From assembly GCF_000355765.4 (NCBI RefSeq), contig NZ_CP021106.3, positions 434,001 to 498,000 on the forward strand: a stretch of 64,000 nt of DNA, read 5' to 3'. Position 1 is the first letter of the stretch. Each line of letters starts with the position of its first letter. Origin of the DNA: Nitrosospira lacus. Its GTDB lineage: Bacteria > Pseudomonadota > Gammaproteobacteria > Burkholderiales > Nitrosomonadaceae. Positions 59,140 through 64,000 of this stretch are shown here, piece by piece. Below the pieces are notes generated by a model. The model was given only the letters and a program-made list of their open reading frames with translations, did not search any database and was not told the origin of the DNA. Made by a program: the position numbers and the translations under genes.

Positions 59140-59766
59140 TTATGGAACAGGCATTCCAGCGAATTGCGTTATCAGGCTACGATGGCGATCAAGTTGCCTT
59201 GATATTCTCAAGCGCTCGGCGTGTATGATACAGGTCAAATCCTGCAATGCCGTGCCCAGTTTCTCGTTGATGATAACATAATCATATTGACTCACATGAG
59301 CCATCTCCTCACGGGCGGCAGCCAGACGCCGCGTGATGGCTTCCAGGCTATCCTGACCCCGCTGCCTTAAGCGTGCTTCCAGCACCTCCGGTGATGGCGG
59401 CAGGACAAAAATTCCCACCGCATCGGGAAAGACGCATCGCACCTGTTGCATGCCCTGGCTGTCGATTTCCAGCAGAATATCGTGCCCCGACAAGATGGTC
59501 TCATCTATCCATTTTTGCGAAGTGCCATAATAATTCCCGTAAACTTCGGCACTTTCGATGAACTCCCCCTGCTTTAGCCTCTGTTCGAAAGCGTCCTGGC
59601 TTACAAAATGGTAATCACGCCCATCGACTTCGTCGGGACGCGCCGGGCGCGTGGTGTATGAAACCGACAGGCGCAGGTCGATGCCGGTTTTAAGCAGCGC
59701 CTTGACCAGGCTGGTTTTTCCGGCACCCGAGGGAGCACTGATAATGAATAAATTACCCGGCGTCAT
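59140..59766 (-). CDS. gmk: Guanylate kinase
   Basis: 208 aa. P-loop ISAPSGAGKTSLVKALL, then YTTRPARPDEVDGRDYHFV (GMP binding) and LLEIDSQGMQQVRCVFPDAV. Phosphorylates GMP to GDP. First gene of gmk-rpoZ-spoT. Its usual upstream neighbour yicC is found only at 63351, about 3.6 kb away. Confidence 0.96.
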   Translation of the reverse strand: MTPGNLFIISAPSGAGKTSLVKALLKTGIDLRLSVSYTTRPARPDEVDGRDYHFVSQDAFEQRLKQGEFIESAEVYGNYYGTSQKWIDETILSGHDILLEIDSQGMQQVRCVFPDAVGIFVLPPSPEVLEARLRQRGQDSLEAITRRLAAAREEMAHVSQYDYVIINEKLGTALQDLTCIIHAERLRISRQLDRHRSLITQFAGMPVP

Positions 59767-59813
59767 TTTGTGATGGTTTTTTCAAAGTGTAGCAAGCCGC
59801 CGTCTGGTCCAGG

Positions 59814-60245
59814 TTAACGGGAACGAACCCAGCGCACAATATCCTGAGCCGTCATGGCACCCGACTGCCGTGCAACCTCGCGCCCACCTCTGAATAGTGC
59901 AAGCGTAGGAATGCTGCGAATGTGATATTGCGCACCCAATGCCGGCTCAGCCTCGGTGTCGACCTTTGCCAGCCGGACATGCGGCTCCAGCATGCCCGCT
60001 GCCTGCACGAAGGCAGGTGCCATCATTCGGCAGGGCCCGCACCAGGGCGCCCAGAAATCGACCAATACGGGAATATCGTTGCGATCAAGGTGTCTGCCAA
60101 ACGTGGCGGCGGTTAACTCCACCGGATGGCCGGTAAACAATGGCTGGTGGCATTGTCCGCAATTGGGTTGCTGGTCCAGCCGCGCACCGGGTAAGCGGTT
60201 AACCGCCTGGCAGTGTGGACAGACAAGATGCAAGGAGTCGCTCAA
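59814..60245 (-). CDS. trxC: Thioredoxin 2 (TrxC type)
   Basis: 143 aa. N-terminal zinc ribbon (VCPHCQAVNRLPGARL and CGQCHQPLF, two CxxC) followed by a thioredoxin domain with the active site FWAPWCGPCRMMAPAF. Cytoplasmic disulfide reductase with a zinc module, as in E. coli TrxC. Lies just upstream of gmk, outside its usual operon. Confidence 0.95.
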   Translation of the reverse strand: MSDSLHLVCPHCQAVNRLPGARLDQQPNCGQCHQPLFTGHPVELTAATFGRHLDRNDIPVLVDFWAPWCGPCRMMAPAFVQAAGMLEPHVRLAKVDTEAEPALGAQYHIRSIPTLALFRGGREVARQSGAMTAQDIVRWVRSR

Positions 60246-60502
60246 GAGGAATTCCCGGTCTAATGGGCAGTGAAAGATTCTACCTCATCTTTGAATCTCG
60301 CGAGCACTACGCTTAGCATAAGCATGCCGGAGAGATCATTCCAAACCGTTTTCAGGTAACAGGGTAGCCAAGCGATTTTCCACCTCCCTGCAAAACATGG
60401 AATAAAAACTGCTTTATGTGCGGTAACAAACTGTGACAAGCTCAACATTAGATTATTTTTCCTTATGGGTACCAGACTAACCACTAAAAAAAGGAAAGCT
60501 TA

Positions 60503-60658
60503 ATGAAAAACTTAAAACTGTTTACGGTAGTGGTAATCCTCACCGGGCTGAGTGGATGCATATCGATTGGCTCAAAGGGCACTCCTGGACCACAGGGACC
60601 CCAAGGTCCAGCCGGCACCAGCGAGAAGGTTATCGTGGTTCCAGAGAAACAATACTGA
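60503..60658 (+). CDS. Small collagen-like lipoprotein
   Basis: 51 aa. Lipoprotein signal MKNLKLFTVVVILTGLSGC (lipobox LSGC, Cys19), then a short collagen-like Gly-Pro stretch GTPGPQGPQGPAGTS and a tail EKVIVVPEKQY. AAGGAAAG precedes the ATG and a terminator hairpin follows at 60680. Small lipoproteins with one GPQGPQGPAG element are common in proteobacteria; function unknown. Confidence 0.7.
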   Translation: MKNLKLFTVVVILTGLSGCISIGSKGTPGPQGPQGPAGTSEKVIVVPEKQY

Positions 60659-60679
60659 TCGACGTGAAGGGCATGCAAT

Positions 60680-60714
60680 GTAAAAGAGCCGCGTGGTCAC
60701 CGGCTTTCTTTTAC
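60680..60714 (+). terminator. Terminator of the small lipoprotein gene
   Basis: Stem GTAAAAGAGCCG / CGGCTTTCTTTTAC with the T-rich right arm; 22 bp after the stop codon. Confidence 0.7.
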
Positions 60715-61202
60715 AGTTCCTTGAGACCGACTGACTCCATGCGGAATGTGATATTCAATCTTTTCTAGGTGTACACGCATGGGTACACACCCTTAAAAAA
60801 AAGGCGTTATAGATTAACCCGCTTCGGCGGGTTTTCTTTTGTCTATCGATAATTGCCTAAGTGGCTTGTATTAATTAATTATGGGGATATTATGGTCTTT
60901 CCACACTACTCCCTTGCGGGCTTTTTTTTGTTCTAACCTACCTCAGCGTAAGAGTTTGTGCCACTGGCCTGGCCTTGAACACGGAAACCTTAGATCGATC
61001 TGCCAGACTCATTCCCAACTGAGCCAACGGAGCTCAGCAATCTTATAGCGCTACCACATAACTCGACAAGCTCATAAAGCGACTCCATTAATAGGTGCGG
61101 CTCCGCACCGAATTCTTTTAAAAATTTCGTCATAGTACGCTTCGCTACTACAGTGGGAGATTGAACATATTTAATCCATTATTGATTTGCCAGGAGACTA
61201 CT
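60715..61202. other. Gene-free region with further hairpins
   Basis: About 490 bp. AACCCGC TTCG GCGGGTT with TTCTTTT at 60816-60840 is a second good terminator. At about 60958-61034 the minus strand resembles a badly decayed tRNA (GGCTCAGTTGGGA and GTTCAAGG parts). Nothing else is recognised. Confidence 0.5.
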
Positions 61203-61469
61203 ATGACCCAAGAAAAAACTCATCCTCCCACCGAACCCTTCACTCCTGATCCTACTCGGGAAAGCCCGCACCATCGCAGGGATCCAGCTAGTGATTTACC
61301 AACGGATCCCCCTAGACACGGAAAGGCTGATCAGGACGGCAATAAAGCCGCAAGCCCAAAACCGAAGGGCAAGAGTAACCCGTCGTCGGGATCTCGCTCT
61401 CATTCAACCCGCGGTGGAACTTCACAGCAACACGCAAAGACTGCCAGTCAAAGTCATAAGAATAAGTAA
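61203..61469 (+). CDS. Disordered hydrophilic 88-aa protein
   Basis: Start at 61203, with CAGGAG 10 nt upstream. Composed almost only of Pro, Ser, Thr, His, Lys, Gln and Gly (THPPTEPFTPDPTRESPHHR, KPKGKSNPSSGSRSHSTRGG); no signal peptide or hydrophobic core. Probably intrinsically disordered. No family recognised. The ribosome site is good, but coding status is not certain. Confidence 0.5.
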   Translation: MTQEKTHPPTEPFTPDPTRESPHHRRDPASDLPTDPPRHGKADQDGNKAASPKPKGKSNPSSGSRSHSTRGGTSQQHAKTASQSHKNK

Positions 61470-61580
61470 TTTCCTGAGATAAGGGCGCCTATTGCCCGGC
61501 ACAATTTCTTGGGACGGGGCGGCATATCACGCCCGTGGAGGGATAATGGCGGTTAATTTTTGCAGCGAAGAGGGCGGATA

Positions 61581-61736
61581 ATGGGCGAAAATATTCTACG
61601 GAAAATAGGTGGACAATATATCGCAGAGGCACTTAACACGCTGTCGGACACTGAGAAATCGAAGGAAGATTTTATGGAAACCATGATCGAGTTGCCGCTG
61701 CTTGGCCTGGTGCGGTTTCAATACACCAGCGCATGA
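61581..61736 (+). CDS. 51-aa protein of the dispersed repeat
   Basis: MGENILRKIGGQYIAEALN followed by TLSDTEKSKEDFMETMIELP and LLGLVRFQYTSA. GGCGGA lies upstream. The first 19 residues are shared with the broken copy at 21170. Function unknown. Confidence 0.5.
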   Translation: MGENILRKIGGQYIAEALNTLSDTEKSKEDFMETMIELPLLGLVRFQYTSA

Positions 61737-61932
61737 CTGGCCGGCAAGGAAAGAATCAGTATAGATTCTAGACTGCGATTGAGGCATTTAAAGTGGAGCA
61801 AAAAAATACCCTCGCGTGAGGGTGGGTGAGGGGAACGCAGGGAGTAGTGATTCAGTTTGAAATCTCCTGTAAAGATTGCATTTCGATATTCGAAAGGACT
61901 ATGATCAAACTCAAAATAGTATGGGAGGAGCT

Positions 61933-62067
61933 ATGGAATGGATTCTGATGGCGGTGATAGCTTTCGTGGCGGGCGGTTTGATTGGGGTAAAATTGAGGCG
62001 CGAGAGAACTGATCTTCGGCTAAGAAAGAGTGCGCGCGAATGGGAAAAGGGTATGGACAAAAAATAA
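61933..62067 (+). CDS. 44-aa single-span membrane protein (repeat copy B)
   Basis: Membrane helix MEWILMAVIAFVAGGLIGVK and charged tail RRERTDLRLRKSAREWEK; GGAGGAG before the ATG. It differs from the copy at 21496 in three residues only. Function unknown. Confidence 0.6.
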   Translation: MEWILMAVIAFVAGGLIGVKLRRERTDLRLRKSAREWEKGMDKK

Positions 62068-62225
62068 TAACCCGGCGCGTAGTTTCTTGGGCCGGGGCGG
62101 TGTCCGCTCTTCTATGCGATTCCCGGCCTGACCAAGCCCACTTGCGAGCTTCCAACGCATAGTTTATACAGTCCTCGGCCATTTGGGGGATTGCATTGAT
62201 GGAAGTAAGAGCGCATGGGGATTTA

Positions 62226-62921
62226 TCAAGGAATGGCCTTATTGAAGTTTTCAATCACCCGGTATTTGATGAATTGATTATTGGCCTCCAATACCTCAAT
62301 TCTGGCGCCCTTATAGGCTATAAGCATCGAATCCGACAAATCATACTCAACATTGTTATTGAATGCTGGCCGGGCCAGGTTGCCTGAAAACTCGCGATAA
62401 CCAATATTGATCTTGTCGCCTACCTTGCCGCTATAGATAAGCGTTTGCTGGAAAGAATCGTTGCTTGCTAATGGGCGTTTGCGCTTCTCAAAGTAATTCT
62501 GGTGCTCTAAATTACAGGTCGCGATATTGAACATCGTGATGACACAGATTGAAGGCGGATCTTTCCTAGCCATTACGCTCTTCCACGGATCGGCAAGCAT
62601 GGCTTTATCAACATGCCCCGGCTCATCCCCTCCCGGATAATAATATTCCCCTACGTCATCTTCTCCTTGCTTTAGGTAATAACCAGGCATGAGGCTGTAC
62701 GCCCAAATTACGTCAATTTTTTTCGTCACATAGATGCTGTCATGTTCCTTGTATTTTCCTTGGCTGAGCATTACGTCGCCCACATAACTGGTATTAGCTG
62801 ACCCAATTGGAGGCTGGCTGGAGGAGGTTTCTAGAGCTGTGTAGTTATATTTCGGTTTGGCGCATCCGGTTACCGCCGCAACAAAAAATAGGGCCATAAC
62901 TAGACCCAAGATGCGTTTCAT
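62226..62921 (-). CDS. Hypothetical lipoprotein
   Basis: 231 aa. Signal peptide with lipobox: MKRILGLVMALFFVAAVTGC, cleaved before Cys20. The mature part is mixed alpha/beta and Tyr-rich (MPGYYLKQGEDDVGEYYYPG), with two further cysteines in ICVITMFNIATCN. No family recognised. It has its own promoter region and lies between yicC and gmk, in the inserted segment. Confidence 0.7.
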   Translation of the reverse strand: MKRILGLVMALFFVAAVTGCAKPKYNYTALETSSSQPPIGSANTSYVGDVMLSQGKYKEHDSIYVTKKIDVIWAYSLMPGYYLKQGEDDVGEYYYPGGDEPGHVDKAMLADPWKSVMARKDPPSICVITMFNIATCNLEHQNYFEKRKRPLASNDSFQQTLIYSGKVGDKINIGYREFSGNLARPAFNNNVEYDLSDSMLIAYKGARIEVLEANNQFIKYRVIENFNKAIP

Positions 62922-63101
62922 TTTATTCCTTATTGTTGAGTTGGTAACGCGATAATATCAGGATTTCATAGCGCTGCCGACTGGACTGAGGTACACCGAG
63001 AATCAGTGTGGGTATTGACTTCTTACCCGAACCCAGCATAAGGATTTGCCCCCATAGGTCTTACAGATTGAGCCCCTCAGACCGATCCGTCTGGCTCCTT
63101 C

Positions 63102-63270
63102 TTAATTTTCTCGGTCCAGCCTCAGAAAGGTTGGGCAGCGTTTTACTATTATAGTTTTTTTCCATCTAGTACTCGCCAGGCCCGTCTCTACCCATGATTC
63201 GAAACCTTCTACCGAGATTAATATCCGGCCGTCTGGCGCTTTGCGCCATACCTGTTCTCCAGCCATGAAA
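63102..63270 (-). pseudogene. Excisionase-like fragment
   Basis: FMAGEQVWRKAPDGRILISV and the following EGFESWVETG match the C-terminal half of small phage excisionase-like DNA-binding proteins ('...vkAPDGRiLIsleGye.Wve'). The N-terminal helix-turn-helix is missing; the open frame starts inside the yicC terminator. A scrap of a lost phage or island. Confidence 0.6.
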
Positions 63271-63286
63271 TGCAATGGTGTGATAC

Positions 63287-63315
63287 GAAAAAGCCGCATG
63301 GTTAGCGGCTTTTAT
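63287..63315 (-). terminator. Terminator of yicC
   Basis: AAAAGCCGC - 7 nt - GCGGCTTTT stem with T-runs on both strands, 36 bp after the yicC stop. Confidence 0.8.
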
Positions 63316-63350
63316 TGATCCAATGAGACTTGCTGATTTCGCATGGAAGT

Positions 63351-64000
63351 CTACTCAATGTTCTGTACCTGCTCCCGCATCTGCTCGATCAGCACCTTAA
63401 GCTCCAGGGAGATCTTCGATACTTCCGCATCCACCGATTTTGACCCTATCGTGTTGGCTTCGCGATTGAGTTCCTGCATCAGAAAATCCAGACGCTTGCC
63501 GATTGCTCCTCCGCTCGACAGGACCCGCTCCACTTCATCTAGGTGAGTCTGCAAGCGGGACAACTCTTCGTCTACATCGATCTTGCTGGTAAACAGCAAT
63601 AATTCCTGACGGATGCGATCATCGTCCTGATTTATCATGGCTTCATTTAACCGGGACTTGATCTTTTCCTGAAAAGCCGCAAGCAATGCGGGAATACGCG
63701 GCGATACTTCGGCTACCAAGTGGCGCATCCTGCCGAGACGATCAAGCAGCATGATTTTAAGTTTCTCGCCTTCGCGAGCGCGTGCCGCGGCAAACTCATC
63801 CAGGGCAGTACATAGCAATTCCATGCAAGACTCGGCCAAACTTTCCGCAGGCGGGGAATCGGCGCCCAATATGCCCGGCCAGCGAAGGATATCGGCCACT
63901 TCGAGTCCGCGTGCATCCGGCAGGGCCACTCTGACAGCACGGTCCAATTCCAGCAGTTTTTGTAATAAATCAGCATTGATATGCTGCGGGTCTTCCGCAC
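63351..64000 (-). CDS. yicC: YicC-family endoribonuclease (5' end outside window)
   Basis: C-terminal 216 residues; the frame runs through the ATG at 63945 and off the window edge, reading AEDPQHINADLLQKLLELD before it, so the gene is partial. Family blocks: FAAAREREG-like AAARAREGEKLKIMLLDRLG, then RIRQELLLFTSKIDVDEELS, LDFLMQELNREANTIGSKS and a final LIEQMREQVQNIE. YicC proteins are ring-shaped endoribonucleases (known). Normally directly upstream of gmk. Confidence 0.94.
   Translation of the reverse strand, partial: AEDPQHINADLLQKLLELDRAVRVALPDARGLEVADILRWPGILGADSPPAESLAESCMELLCTALDEFAAARAREGEKLKIMLLDRLGRMRHLVAEVSPRIPALLAAFQEKIKSRLNEAMINQDDDRIRQELLLFTSKIDVDEELSRLQTHLDEVERVLSSGGAIGKRLDFLMQELNREANTIGSKSVDAEVSKISLELKVLIEQMREQVQNIE

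Larger units (their letters stand above)
61574..62095. repeat. Dispersed repeat, copy B
   Basis: Second copy of the 500-bp repeat at 21163-21660. It keeps the complete 51-aa first ORF and the 44-aa membrane protein gene. A hairpin ACCCTC GCGT GAGGGT at 61808-61823 with a T-run on the minus strand may act as terminator. Confidence 0.8.

Noticed and set aside
60260-60484. 74-codon minus-strand frame upstream of trxC
   Set aside because: No ribosome site and no family match; it overlaps the likely promoter region of the small lipoprotein gene.
60958-61034. tRNA-like sequence on the minus strand
   Set aside because: D-loop and T-loop words are present but anticodon and T stems do not pair; at best a very old pseudogene.

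Overview
The window looks like chromosome from a betaproteobacterial ammonia oxidiser of the Nitrosospira type. This is an inference. It rests on a red-type (form IC) RuBisCO operon with its own CbbX and CbbR, on betaproteobacterial gene orders (dusB-fis-purH-purD-hemF, yicC/gmk-rpoZ-spoT), and on UbiH/UbiK, AmgK/MurU and cobalamin-dependent MetH. No rRNA or amo gene is present to settle it.

Layout. 1-7600: a secreted Gly/Tyr-rich protein, a Lon-like protease and a leftward surface-sugar operon (ketoisomerase-like cupin, DegT aminotransferase, NeuD-like acyltransferase, a BKACE-family enzyme, GT2 glycosyltransferase). 7600-13480: a gene-poor stretch with a decayed tRNA-Lys copy and IS remnants, then cbbL-cbbS-cbbX with divergent cbbR. 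13486-20081: integrative element 1, flanked by an identical 46-bp copy of the 3' part of tRNA-Lys(CUU). It carries a tyrosine recombinase, a frameshifted TPR gene, a phage gpA remnant and a small group of integron-type cassettes with recognisable attC sites but no intI. 20112-23307: a ParE/Phd-type toxin-antitoxin pair, a dispersed repeat and an orphan HsdR-N nuclease. 23308-31576: integrative element 2 in tRNA-Ala(CGC). It holds a second recombinase, a nucleoside-phosphorylase-like protein of the kind used as immune effectors, a second gpA remnant with the same palindromic array, a membrane coiled-coil protein, a restriction-enzyme remnant and a TIR-STAND-TPR protein. It also contains the scar of a third element that used tRNA-Lys(UUU).

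31747-44114 is ordinary housekeeping sequence: haem, purine, tRNA modification, ubiquinone, peptidase and cell-wall recycling genes, then ubiK and a ComM-like ATPase. 44498-52507 is a tightly coupled operon that reads as a RiPP (modified peptide) cluster: a precursor with four 38-residue repeats, a DUF483-like Cys-rich protein, a radical SAM/SPASM enzyme, an HExxH-type putative peptide hydroxylase, a 2OG-Fe(II) oxygenase, a TPR protein and a flavin amine oxidase. 52729-64000 returns to housekeeping genes (metH; spoT-rpoZ-gmk; trxC; yicC at the edge). Between gmk and yicC lie about 3.5 kb of small lipoproteins, the second copy of the dispersed repeat and an excisionase-like scrap.

The best candidate for an undescribed system is the 44.5-52.5 kb RiPP operon. 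The integron cassettes inside element 1 and the immune-type genes of element 2 come next.
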